Of a stretch of DNA of 36,686 nt, positions 15,884 through 23,764 are shown one piece after another. Origin of the DNA: CAZHTF01 sp964535305 (GTDB lineage Bacteria; Planctomycetota; Phycisphaerae; UBA1845; Fen-1342). The first letter of the stretch is position 1. The number at the start of each line of letters is the position of its first letter. The DNA is taken from NCBI GenBank assembly GCA_964535305.1, contig CAZHTF010000025.1, positions 1-36,686 of the forward strand, given 5' to 3'. The notes under the pieces are model-generated. The model was not told where the DNA came from, did no database searches, and saw only the letters and a program-made list of their open reading frames with translations. The translations under genes and the position numbers were made by a program.

Positions 15884-18697
15884 ATGCCCAAGTACGTCTA
15901 TTTCTTCGGCGACGGAAAGGCTGAGGGTAAGGGCCATCAGAAGCAGTTGCTGGGCGGCAAGGGCGCCGGCCTGGCGGAAATGACCGAGATCGGCTTGCCT
16001 GTGCCGGCCGGCTTCACCATTACGGTCGATGCCTGCGAATACTTCCACGATCACGACGAGGAATGGCCGCGCGGCATGGAAAAGGAAGTCCGCCAGCAGG
16101 TCGCCAAGCTCGAGAAAGTCTGCGGGAAGAAGCTGGGCGACGCCAAGGACCCGCTGCTGGTCTCGGTGCGCAGCGGCGCGGCCCGCTCCATGCCCGGGAT
16201 GATGGAGACCATCCTGAACCTGGGGCTCTCGGATCGATCCGTCCGCGGGCTGGCGGAAGCCACCGGCAATGCGCGTTTCGCCTGGGACGCGTACCGCCGC
16301 TTTCTGCAGATGTACTCGACGGTGGTGGTCGGGCTGAGCAAGGACACCCTCGAAGGCAAGCTGCACGATCTGAAGCATCGTTTGGGCGTCACGAATGACA
16401 CCGAGATTCCCGCTGAGGAGCTGCAGACGCTCTGCGAGGATTTCAAGGTTTTCTACCGTGAGCAGACTGGCCAGGATTTTCCGCAGGACCCCTGGACGCA
16501 GTTGTGCGGTGCCATCAACGCCGTCTTCCACTCCTGGAATGCCGAGAAGGCTACCACCTACCGCCGCGTGGAGAAGATCCACGATCTGACTGGCACGGCG
16601 GTGAACATCGTGCAGATGGTCTACGGGAACATGGGCGACGACAGCGGCACGGGCGTGTGCTTCACGCGCGAGCCGAGCACGGGCGAGAACATTTTCTACG
16701 GCGATCTGCTGATCAACGCGCAGGGCGAAGACGTGGTCGCCGGCATCCGCACGCCGCTGCACCTGGATCACCTGCAGCAAGTGATGCCCGAGTGCTACGA
16801 CCAGTTGCTGGCGGTGCGGGCGATGCTGGAGATTCACTACGGCGACATGCAGGACCTGGAGTTCACCGTCGAGCGCGGCAAGCTTTACATGCTGCAGTGT
16901 CGCAGCGGCAAGCGCACACCGGCGGCGGCGTTTCGCATCGCGGTCGAGCAGGCCACGCAGCCGCTGCTGAGCGATGCTGAGATCAAGCGGCTGGTGAAGA
17001 AGGGCTATCTGCCGAAGAAATTCGCCAAGGCCGCGGGCAAGCCGGTGATCAGCAAGTCCGCCGCGGTGGCGCGGATCAATCCGATCGATATCGAGCGGCT
17101 GTTCTACCCGGTGATCAGCCAGCGTATCTCGCGCGATGAGCTGAAGCGCCGTCGGCTGGCGACCGGCATCAATGCGGTGCCGGGGGCCGCGTGCGGCTCG
17201 CTGGTTTTCAGCGCGCATGAGGCCGAGGCCTTCGCCGCGCAGGGCAAAGCTGTCATCCTGGTCCGCAAGGAGACCAGTCCTGAAGATGTCGGCGGTATGC
17301 AGGCGGCCAAAGGCATTCTGACCGCGACCGGCGGAAAAACCTCGCACGCGGCGGTGGTGGCCCGCGGCTGGGGCAAGTGCTGCATCGTTGGCTGCGATGC
17401 GCTGCGGATCGACTACAACACCAAGCAGCTCATGGTGAACGGGCGGACGCTGCGCGAAGGCGATTTCATCACGCTGGATGGCTCGAGCGGCGAAGTGTAC
17501 GAAGGCTCGATGGAGCTTGAAGCGCCGCAGCCGCCGCCAGCGTATTACACGCTGATGGGCTGGGCGGACGGGCTGCGACGGTTGAAGGTCCGCGCCAACG
17601 CCGACACGCCTGAGGATGCCCGCAAGTCGATCGAGATGGGTGCCGAGGGCATCGGGCTTTGCCGCACCGAGCACATGTTCTTCAGCACGCGTGAGCGGCA
17701 GCTTGCGATTCAGGAGATGATCGTGGCCCAGACGCGTGAGCAGCGCGTCGCGGCGCTGGAGAAGCTGCTGCCCTACCAGCGCGAGGATTTCATCGGCATC
17801 TTCGAGGCGATGGACGGCAAGCCGGTGACGATCCGGCTGATCGACCCGCCCCTGCACGAATTCGTGCCCAAGACCCGCGAGCAGGCCGAGGCGCTCTCGA
17901 AAGCGACCGGGTTGGACGTCGATCACATCCTGGCCCGCAGCGAAGCGCTGCACGAAGCCAACCCGATGCTCGGGCACCGCGGCTGCCGGCTGTGCATCAC
18001 CTACCCGGAAATTCTCGAGATGCAAGTGCGCGCGATCATCGAAGCCGCCGCGGCCTGCGCCACGCGCAAGGTGAAAGTGCTGCCCGAGATCATGATCCCG
18101 CTGACGATCGACGCCAAGGAGCTACGGATCCTGGAGGAGCACACCCGCCGCGTGGCCGAGGCCGTGCTGGAGAATTCGCGGGTGGCGGTCAGCTACCTGG
18201 TCGGCACCATGATCGAGACGCCGCGGGCCGCGCTGCTGGCCGAGCGCGTGGCCGAATCGGCCGAGTTCTTCAGCTTCGGAACGAACGATCTGACGCAGAT
18301 GACCATGGGCCTCTCGCGCGACGACGCCGGCCGCTTCCTGCCCGACTACGTCGACACCGCCAAGGCCGCGATCTTCAAGGAAGACCCGTTCCAATCGCTG
18401 GATGTCCATGGCGTTGGCCTGCTGGTGCGGCACGCGATCGAACGCGGCCGCTCCGAACGCAGCAAGCTCAAAGTCGGCATCTGCGGCGAGCACGGCGGCG
18501 ACGCGACCAGCGTACATTTCTGCCACGCGGTCGGCATGGATTACGTGAGCTGCTCGCCCTACCGCGTCCCGATCGCACGGCTGGCGGCGGCGCAGGCCAG
18601 CATTGCCGAAAGCGGCGCCAAGGCGGGCGGCAAAGCCCAGAGCAAGGGCAAGAGGGGCAAGAAGGCGCGGGAGTCGCTGGCGCTCGTGGGCGCATAG
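15884..18697 (+). CDS. ppdK: Pyruvate, phosphate dikinase
   Basis: The 937-residue enzyme interconverts pyruvate, ATP and phosphate with PEP, AMP and pyrophosphate, linking glycolysis and gluconeogenesis. The order is the usual one. The N-terminal ATP-grasp domain begins KYVYFFGDGKAEGKGHQKQLLGGKGAGLAEM and includes VRSGAARSMPGMMETILNLGL. The central swivelling phosphohistidine domain has GGKTSHAAVVARGWGKCC with the catalytic His at 488. The C-terminal PEP/pyruvate barrel has GICGEHGGD with catalytic Cys 867. Length exceeds the typical 870-890 partly because of a Lys/Gly-rich tail (GGKAQSKGKRGKKARE) with no known role. The start at 15884 matches the family N-terminus. It is transcribed alone. 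In the family, activity is often controlled by a Thr-kinase/phosphorylase regulatory protein, which is not seen here. Confidence 0.97.
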   Translation: MPKYVYFFGDGKAEGKGHQKQLLGGKGAGLAEMTEIGLPVPAGFTITVDACEYFHDHDEEWPRGMEKEVRQQVAKLEKVCGKKLGDAKDPLLVSVRSGAARSMPGMMETILNLGLSDRSVRGLAEATGNARFAWDAYRRFLQMYSTVVVGLSKDTLEGKLHDLKHRLGVTNDTEIPAEELQTLCEDFKVFYREQTGQDFPQDPWTQLCGAINAVFHSWNAEKATTYRRVEKIHDLTGTAVNIVQMVYGNMGDDSGTGVCFTREPSTGENIFYGDLLINAQGEDVVAGIRTPLHLDHLQQVMPECYDQLLAVRAMLEIHYGDMQDLEFTVERGKLYMLQCRSGKRTPAAAFRIAVEQATQPLLSDAEIKRLVKKGYLPKKFAKAAGKPVISKSAAVARINPIDIERLFYPVISQRISRDELKRRRLATGINAVPGAACGSLVFSAHEAEAFAAQGKAVILVRKETSPEDVGGMQAAKGILTATGGKTSHAAVVARGWGKCCIVGCDALRIDYNTKQLMVNGRTLREGDFITLDGSSGEVYEGSMELEAPQPPPAYYTLMGWADGLRRLKVRANADTPEDARKSIEMGAEGIGLCRTEHMFFSTRERQLAIQEMIVAQTREQRVAALEKLLPYQREDFIGIFEAMDGKPVTIRLIDPPLHEFVPKTREQAEALSKATGLDVDHILARSEALHEANPMLGHRGCRLCITYPEILEMQVRAIIEAAAACATRKVKVLPEIMIPLTIDAKELRILEEHTRRVAEAVLENSRVAVSYLVGTMIETPRAALLAERVAESAEFFSFGTNDLTQMTMGLSRDDAGRFLPDYVDTAKAAIFKEDPFQSLDVHGVGLLVRHAIERGRSERSKLKVGICGEHGGDATSVHFCHAVGMDYVSCSPYRVPIARLAAAQASIAESGAKAGGKAQSKGKRGKKARESLALVGA

Positions 18698-18849
18698 CCG
18701 CGGCGGGCCGGCGAGATCGGCGCGGAGCGCCTGCGGCATAGGCGCGAGAGCTGCGGCGCGCGGGCTCGAACAATTTGCGTGACGCGTTCGCGCCGCGCGG
18801 CCGCCCGAATCGGACGGTCGCGCCCGCGGCGCTCGGCTAAAATCCCGAA

Positions 18850-19638
18850 ATGTCCACTCCTCCTGAGCAGACGGCGGCAGTGTGGGACGCGCAGGCGCTG
18901 CACAGCCCGCACGCGCGGGCCGACAAGGCACAGCGCGTTCAGAGCATGTTCGACGCGATCGCGCCGAGCTACGAACGCGTGAACCGCGTTGCCAGCCTGG
19001 GCCAGGATGCCCGCTGGCGCCGTCGCGCGATCGAGGCCGCCTCGGCCGAGGCGTCCGACATTGTCCTCGACATTTGCTGCGGCACCGGCGACATGCTGCG
19101 CGAGTTCTGTTTGCAGCCGAAGCCGCCGCGGCTGCGAATCGGGCTGGACTTCGCGCGGCAAATGCTGGCCAACGGGCACTACGACCGCGCCCAGGCGCCG
19201 CACCTGCTGCGGGCCGACGCGCTGCGCATCCCGCTGGCCGCGGGCAGCGTGGACGTGATTACCTGCGCCTTCGGCGTTCGCAATTTCCAATCGCTGCAGG
19301 GCGGACTGAACGAAATGGCCCGCGTCTTGCGGCCTGGCGGGCGGGTTTGCATCCTGGAGTTCAGCGAGCCCGACAACGTGCTGCTGCGCTGGGCGCACCG
19401 GCTGTACACCAGCGCTGTGCTGCCGCGGCTGGGTGGCTGGATCAGCCGCGACACAAGCGGCGCGTATCGCTACCTGCCACAATCGATTGCGACTTTCGAG
19501 CCGACGCAGAAGTTGGTGGCGCGGCTGCGGCAAGCTGGGTTTGAAGAGTTGAGTGTCCGCCGCCTGAACCTGGGCGGCGTGGCGTTGTATCGTGGCGTCC
19601 GCGTGGATGAGAGCGGCGCCGCACGGAGAACATCATGA
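18850..19638 (+). CDS. ubiE: Demethylmenaquinone/ubiquinone C-methyltransferase
   Basis: The 262-residue class I SAM-dependent methyltransferase begins its core with KAQRVQSMFDAIAPSYERVNRVASLGQDARWRR, typical of the UbiE/MenG family. Then come the SAM motif VLDICCGTGD (72-81), GLDFARQML, the post-motif FGVRNFQSLQGGLNEMARVLRPGGRVCILEFSEP, and YRYLPQSIATFEP. All are family signatures. It carries out the C-methylation step of menaquinone (or ubiquinone) synthesis; menaquinone is more likely if this is a planctomycete (inference). A -10-like TAAAAT (18838-18843) lies six bases before the ATG and no Shine-Dalgarno is visible, so the mRNA might be leaderless. Its TGA overlaps the next ATG as ATGA, suggesting translational coupling. 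The 152-bp gap upstream is GC-rich and empty otherwise. Confidence 0.93.
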   Translation: MSTPPEQTAAVWDAQALHSPHARADKAQRVQSMFDAIAPSYERVNRVASLGQDARWRRRAIEAASAEASDIVLDICCGTGDMLREFCLQPKPPRLRIGLDFARQMLANGHYDRAQAPHLLRADALRIPLAAGSVDVITCAFGVRNFQSLQGGLNEMARVLRPGGRVCILEFSEPDNVLLRWAHRLYTSAVLPRLGGWISRDTSGAYRYLPQSIATFEPTQKLVARLRQAGFEELSVRRLNLGGVALYRGVRVDESGAARRTS

Positions 19639-20126
19639 TCGCGACGATCCGCATCTCTCTGCTCGCGCTGGCGACTGCTGGCATGGCCGTCAGCATTGGC
19701 GCGTGCTCCGGCGAAGACGAGCGCCGCAGCAGCGCGACACAACCGGCCGCGCAGGACGCCGATCCGTGGGACCAGTTGAAACAAGGTGTGCAGCAAACGG
19801 CGGGCGCGGTGAAGGAGATCGCGCGGCGGACGCGCGACGAGTTCCAGCGCGATTTTTCCGACGAGCTCAAGAAGCTCGAGACGCGCATCGGCCAGCTCAA
19901 AGAACAGGCCGCCGCTGCCACGGAAGACGCCCGCAAGCGGCTCAACGAGGAGATCGGCAAGCTCGAGCAGCACAAGGAGTCCGCCCGCCAGGCGCTGGAC
20001 TCTTTGAAATCCGCCGGGAAGGAATCGCTGGACAAGATGCGCGATACGCTGGGCGAGCGGCTCGATACGCTCCGCCGCGCGAGCGATACGGCCCCGGCGA
20101 CGGCGCCGGCGGACCCCGCTCCGTAG
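19635..20126 (+). CDS. Small coiled-coil lipoprotein
   Basis: The 163-residue protein has a lipoprotein signal ending in SIGAC (MIATIRISLLALATAGMAVSIGAC), so it is probably lipidated at Cys24. A Gln/Ala/Thr linker is followed by a long amphipathic helix with heptads from about 45 to 150 (LKQGVQQTAGAVKEIARRTRDEFQRDFSDELKKLETRIGQLKEQ and onward). The tail is Ala/Pro-rich. Long-helix lipoproteins of this kind are often periplasmic and may bridge envelope layers or associate with lipid; no specific family is recognised. The ATG overlaps the ubiE stop by four bases. After Gly+3 no Asp is present at +2 (SGEDE), so outer-membrane sorting by the E. coli rule would be expected. Convergent with ftsY. 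Confidence 0.82.
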   Translation: MIATIRISLLALATAGMAVSIGACSGEDERRSSATQPAAQDADPWDQLKQGVQQTAGAVKEIARRTRDEFQRDFSDELKKLETRIGQLKEQAAAATEDARKRLNEEIGKLEQHKESARQALDSLKSAGKESLDKMRDTLGERLDTLRRASDTAPATAPADPAP

Positions 20127-20153
20127 CTTTGAGCAAACCGGCGTTTCAGAATG

Positions 20154-20171
20154 GCGGCGTTCGGACGCCGC
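20154..20171. terminator. Hairpin between convergent lipoprotein and ftsY genes
   Basis: GCGGCGT (20154-20160), loop TCGG, ACGCCGC (20165-20171) form a perfect 7-bp stem that just touches the ftsY stop codon. Its place between two convergent genes suggests a bidirectional terminator. No T-run is present. Confidence 0.4.
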
Positions 20172-21091
20172 TATTCGAGATCTTCGAACAGCCCGGCGAC
20201 AAAGCCCTGCGGGTCGAACGGCTCGATGTCGTCCACCGTTTCACCCAGGCCCACGAATTTCACCGGGATGTCAAGCTGATCGCGAATGCCGATCACAATC
20301 CCGCCCTTGGCGGAGCCGTCGAGCTTCGCCAGGAACAGCCCGGTCACCGTTCCGGCCTCCGAGAAGGTCTTCGCCTGATTGATCGCGTTCTGCCCGATGG
20401 TCGCGTCGAGCACCAGCAGCGTCTCGTGCGGCGCCGCGGGAATGCGCTTCTGCACCACGCGGCGGATCTTGGACAGCTCGCGCATCAGGTGATCCTGGGT
20501 ATGCAGCCGGCCGGCGGTGTCCACCAGCAGCACATCGCTCTTGCGGGCGATGGCCGCGTCACACGCGTCGAACGCGACCGCGGCCGGATCGCTGTTCTGC
20601 TGGTGCTTAACGATCTCCACCGCGCAGCGCTTTGCCCAGATCGAGAGCTGCTCGACGGCGGCGGCGCGGAACGTGTCGCACGCGGCCAGCAGCACCGATT
20701 TTCCCTGCTTGCGCAGGTAATTGGCGAGCTTGGCGACGCTGGTGGTCTTGCCCGAGCCGTTGATACCGACGATGAAGATCACCGTCGGCCCGGCCGGGGC
20801 GAATTTCAGCGCGCGATCGGTGCTGCTCCAGGTGGATTCGAGCCGCTGCTTTAGGAACGGCAGAATTTCCTGCGCCTCGCGCAGTGCGCCGGCCTTCCAC
20901 GCGCTGCGTACCTCGCCTAGTAGCGATTCGACCGCGCGCGGGCCGATGTCGCCGGCAAGCATCGCATCGCTCAGCTCGTCCAGCAGCGCTTCGTCGATTC
21001 GCCGACCAACGGACAGCACACGCCGCAGGCCCGCGACCAGCTTCTCGCGCGTTTTTGCCAGGCCGCGCTTGAAAAGATCAAACAGCCCCAC
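20171..21091 (-). CDS. ftsY: Signal recognition particle receptor FtsY
   Basis: The 306-residue NG-domain GTPase docks SRP-ribosome complexes at the membrane. The N domain (about 1-95) has RIDEALLDELSDAMLAGDIGPRAVESLL. The G domain has P-loop VGINGSGKTTSVAKLA (about 108-122), CDTFRAAAVEQL, DTAGRLHTQDHLMRELSKI, AKLDGSAKGG and FVGLGETVDDIEPFDPQGFVAGLF at the C-terminus, all SRP-GTPase signatures. It lacks the long acidic A domain of E. coli FtsY, as in many bacteria; a short basic amphipathic start (LFDLFKRGLAKTREKL) probably serves membrane targeting. The GTG start at 21091 has GGAGG six bases upstream and lies 14 bases inside nusB, so translation is probably coupled to it. It is the last gene of the ribH-nusB-ftsY cluster. 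Confidence 0.97.
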   Translation of the reverse strand: MGLFDLFKRGLAKTREKLVAGLRRVLSVGRRIDEALLDELSDAMLAGDIGPRAVESLLGEVRSAWKAGALREAQEILPFLKQRLESTWSSTDRALKFAPAGPTVIFIVGINGSGKTTSVAKLANYLRKQGKSVLLAACDTFRAAAVEQLSIWAKRCAVEIVKHQQNSDPAAVAFDACDAAIARKSDVLLVDTAGRLHTQDHLMRELSKIRRVVQKRIPAAPHETLLVLDATIGQNAINQAKTFSEAGTVTGLFLAKLDGSAKGGIVIGIRDQLDIPVKFVGLGETVDDIEPFDPQGFVAGLFEDLE

Positions 21092-21674
21092 GGCCGTCCT
21101 CCAGCGCTCGCGAACTCTCTGTCGATGGCGGGTCGGCAGGCGGATTCTCGACGCGCGGCGTCTCGCCGTCGGCGGCGGCTGCAGAGGCATGCGCCTGCTG
21201 CGCACGCTCGCGTCGCAGTCCGTCGAGCACGCCGTTCACAAACGCCGGCGAATCGGCGTCGCCGAACCAGCGCACCAGCTCAACCGCCTCGTTGATCGCC
21301 ACGGCCGCGGGCGTCTGCGGACCTTCGAGCAGTTCGAATAGCCCGATCCGCAGCACGTTTCGATCGACGGGCGGCATGCGCGCCAGGCTCCAGTTCGGCG
21401 TTGCGCTGGCGAGCCGCTCATCGAGTCGCGCGCGGGCGTTCCAGACACCGGTGACCAATTCGCGTGCGAAAGGCACGATGTCGCGGGCGTCGTCGGTCGT
21501 GAATTGCAGCTCCTCGAGAATCTGCGGATCGTGCAGGAAATCGTCGAGCCGCGCCGCGAAAGGCTCGCCCAGGGCCTCGTAGACACACAAGGCCTGCAGC
21601 GCCAGCATGCGGCTCTGTGCCCGACGGCGAAGCGGGCCGCGCTCGCGCGTGTGACCGATGTCCAAGGCGCTCAC
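21078..21674 (-). CDS. nusB: Transcription antitermination factor NusB
   Basis: The 198-residue protein has the all-helical NusB core at about 15-155: RRRAQSRMLALQALCVYEALGEPF, ELVTGVWNARARLDERLASATPNWSLARMPPVDRNVLRIGLFELLE, TPAAVAINEAVELVRWFGDADSPAFVNGVLDGL. The R-x-x-A-LQALY-like start and the AINEAVELA(K)-F-x-F(V)NGVLD motif are diagnostic. NusB binds boxA RNA with NusE (S10) in rRNA antitermination. A Pro/Ser/Ala-rich tail of about 40 residues follows, probably disordered. The GTG start overlaps the ribH stop as GTGA, and its 3' end overlaps ftsY by 14 bases, so the three genes form one tightly coupled transcript. Confidence 0.96.
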   Translation of the reverse strand: MSALDIGHTRERGPLRRRAQSRMLALQALCVYEALGEPFAARLDDFLHDPQILEELQFTTDDARDIVPFARELVTGVWNARARLDERLASATPNWSLARMPPVDRNVLRIGLFELLEGPQTPAAVAINEAVELVRWFGDADSPAFVNGVLDGLRRERAQQAHASAAAADGETPRVENPPADPPSTESSRALEDGRGAV

Positions 21675-22141
21675 CGGCCCAGCGCTTCCAGCACATTGGC
21701 CATTTCGATCGCCGCCAGGGCCGCCTCGGCTCCCTTGTTACCATGCTTGCCGCCGGCCCGGTCGATCGCCTGCTCGAGCGAGTCGGCGGTGATGACGCCA
21801 AACGTGACCGGCACGCCGGTCGCGAGGCTGATCTGCCCGATTCCCTTGGCGCATTCCGCGGCAATGTAGTCAAAGTGCGCGGTTTGGCCGCGGATCAGGC
21901 AGCCGAGGCAGATCACGCCGGCGTAGCGGCCAGAGGCAGCCAGCTTCTGCGCGGCGAGCGGGATCTCAAACGAACCGGGCACCCAGACCTGCAGAAGCGC
22001 GTTGCTATCGCCGCCGTGCCGCACGATGGCATCGATGGCGCCTTCGACCAGCTTGGCGGTGATGAAGTCGTTGTAACGCGCGACGACCAGCGCGAAGCGG
22101 CGCTTGGCGGCGTCAAGTTTGGCGGAAATCTGTTCGGGCAT
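21671..22141 (-). CDS. ribH: 6,7-dimethyl-8-ribityllumazine synthase
   Basis: The 156-residue enzyme condenses 5-amino-6-ribitylaminouracil with dihydroxybutanone phosphate, the penultimate step of riboflavin synthesis. Signatures are RFALVVARYNDFITAKLVEGA, VWVPGSFEIPLAAQKLA, GVICLGCLIRGQTAHFDYIA with the catalytic His, and GVPVTFGVITADSLEQAIDRAGGKHGNKGAEAALAAIEM. Length is the family norm. It assembles as pentamers or icosahedral 60-mers. The first gene of the ribH-nusB-ftsY cluster; divergent from the HEAT-like gene with 58 bp between starts. No FMN riboswitch is visible in so short a leader. Confidence 0.97.
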   Translation of the reverse strand: MPEQISAKLDAAKRRFALVVARYNDFITAKLVEGAIDAIVRHGGDSNALLQVWVPGSFEIPLAAQKLAASGRYAGVICLGCLIRGQTAHFDYIAAECAKGIGQISLATGVPVTFGVITADSLEQAIDRAGGKHGNKGAEAALAAIEMANVLEALGR

Positions 22142-22199
22142 GGTGCTCGCTGCCTTTATCGCAATCCTCTAGCCTATCGGACGAGGTGCACGCAATCAA

Positions 22200-23027
22200 A
22201 TGCCCCTTCGCGCTCGCAACACCGCTCCGCCAACGACGCGCCTGCGACGACTGCCGCTACTCGCTCCGTTGGCACTGCTGCTCGTGCTGGCCGGTTTCTT
22301 GATGCACTCGGCGATCGGCAGCGTGCCGCGCAGCTTGCGCATGCTGGAATCGGACCAGCCGCACGAGCGCAAGCAGGCGGCATGGCGCTGTGCGGAGCTG
22401 GCGCTGCCGGCGCTGGCCGATGCGCTGCTCGGCCGGCTGGAGCGCGAGCCGGATGCCGACGTGCGCGAAGCGCTGGTCTATTCGATCGGGCTGCTCGGTC
22501 GTGCCGCCGACTGGGAAGCCCTGGCGCACGTGGCCGCGCGCGACCCGAGCGGCTACGTGCGTTGCAGCGCCTGGCTGGCTGCTGCCCGCGTCGACGCGCC
22601 GCGAACGCGGGCCGGGCTCGATCAACCTGCTGACCGCTACGACGCCAACACCGACGCGTGGGACCGTCTCGGTATGGCGCAGGCCCGCTGCCAGGCCGGC
22701 GATGTCGGCGGCATCGAGGAACTCCTGTGGGTCGCGGAGCACGGCCAAACGGACCAACGCCGCGCCGCGAGCCGCGCTCTGGACCTGACGCTGCGCTCGC
22801 TGCTGACGATCGCCGGACGCTGGCCGATTCACCTCGAGGTCGCCGACGGTGCCAGCTGGACCGTGGAACTGATCGCCGAAGCCCGCCGCCGCGGGCAGGC
22901 GCTCAATCTGCCGCAGATCGCGGCGGAGAGCGCACGGCACTGGTCGGCGTCAGAGCGCGTACACCGCAGCGTGTTTCGCCTGGCCGCGGCCAGCGACCGA
23001 ATTGCCCGCGTGTTGGCGGCCTGGTAG
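22200..23027 (+). CDS. Membrane-anchored HEAT-repeat-like protein
   Basis: The 275-residue protein starts with a basic segment and one membrane span (LPLLAPLALLLVLAGFLMHSAIG). A helical region follows with HEAT-like pairs: SVPRSLRMLESDQPHERKQAAWRCAELALPALADALLGRLEREPDADVREALVYSIGLLGRAADWEALAHVAARDPSGYVRCSAWLAAARVD. The second half (GMAQARCQAGDVGGIEELLWVAEHGQTDQRRAASRALDLTLRSLLTIAGRWP) carries one or two more degenerate units. Such repeats usually bind proteins; the N-in topology would place them in the periplasm. Specific function unknown. The ATG at 22200 begins the frame; GAGG lies 14 bases upstream, farther than ideal. Followed 100 bp later by the PH-domain gene. Confidence 0.72.
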   Translation: MPLRARNTAPPTTRLRRLPLLAPLALLLVLAGFLMHSAIGSVPRSLRMLESDQPHERKQAAWRCAELALPALADALLGRLEREPDADVREALVYSIGLLGRAADWEALAHVAARDPSGYVRCSAWLAAARVDAPRTRAGLDQPADRYDANTDAWDRLGMAQARCQAGDVGGIEELLWVAEHGQTDQRRAASRALDLTLRSLLTIAGRWPIHLEVADGASWTVELIAEARRRGQALNLPQIAAESARHWSASERVHRSVFRLAAASDRIARVLAAW

Positions 23028-23129
23028 CGGCGCTCGATGCGGGTTGTTTGCTCAGGGTAGCGAAATAATCCGCAATCTGGCGATAATACGTTGCGGGTTC
23101 GGCGCAGCCGACCTTCGAAGGAGCTTGCC

Positions 23130-23726
23130 ATGGCAGACCGCACGAACGGCGTTGATGAGCGTGTCGATCCATCGTCCGGCAATGCCGCTGCCGGCCCGTT
23201 CAAGGACGGCCTGCCGCGCGCCGACCAGGCGGCGCAGCTCGATCCGGCGCAGGAGAAAGACCTCTGGGCGGGCCGCGCGAGCTGGAAATCGCTGGTGCCG
23301 CCGCTGGCCGGCTGGCTGGGTCTGACGCTGATCGCGGTGCTGGTGTTGTACGCGATCTCGCAGAACTGGCTGATCTGGTGGGCCTGGCTGATCGGGGCGG
23401 TGCTGACGACGACGGCCATCGCGCGGCACGCGTGGACCATCATCTCGATGTCCTATCGCATCACGACGCAGCGCATCTTTGTCCGACGCGGGGTGCTGAC
23501 GGTCACCATGGATCAGACTGAGCTGCTGCGGGTGGATGACGTGAAGACGCGGCAGACGATCATCGAGCGCATGCTGGGGCTCGGGCGGGTGGAAGTCTAT
23601 TCGAGCGACCGTTCGGACAGCCGCTTGATACTCGCGGACATCGACCAGCCCGAGCAGGTCGCCGAGTTTGTGCGGCGCAACACGCGGATGGCGCAGAAGC
23701 GCACGCTGTTCATGGAGCAACTTTAG
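23130..23726 (+). CDS. Membrane protein with bacterial PH (bPH2/YdbS-like) domain
   Basis: The 198-residue protein has a polar N-terminal tail (about 1-50), two adjacent membrane spans (SLVPPLAGWLGLTLIAVLVLYAI and WLIWWAWLIGAVLTTTAIARHAW), and a bacterial PH domain: YRITTQRIFVRRGVLTVTMDQTELLRVDDVKTRQTIIERMLGLGRVEVYSSDRSDSRLILADIDQPEQVAEFVRR. The Y-x-I-T-x-x-R-I-x-x-x-x-G and the L-G-x-G-x-V-x-V-x-S elements are hallmarks of the DUF304/YdbS family. Its biochemical role is poorly known; Bacillus YdbS/YdbT help resist bacteriocins (family recollection). The ATG at 23130 is preceded by AAGGAG at six bases, which decides it over an in-frame start at 23091. Confidence 0.88.
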   Translation: MADRTNGVDERVDPSSGNAAAGPFKDGLPRADQAAQLDPAQEKDLWAGRASWKSLVPPLAGWLGLTLIAVLVLYAISQNWLIWWAWLIGAVLTTTAIARHAWTIISMSYRITTQRIFVRRGVLTVTMDQTELLRVDDVKTRQTIIERMLGLGRVEVYSSDRSDSRLILADIDQPEQVAEFVRRNTRMAQKRTLFMEQL

Positions 23727-23764
23727 ACGACAGCGCGTCGAAGTGCCTGCCGAGACGCACGGGT

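Noticed and set aside
15656..18025. 789-codon minus-strand ORF
   Set aside because: It is fully antisense to pyruvate phosphate dikinase, whose motifs are unambiguous. His/Arg-rich shadow.
22142..22199. FMN riboswitch upstream of ribH
   Set aside because: The spacer is too short and no conserved FMN-element sequence is visible.
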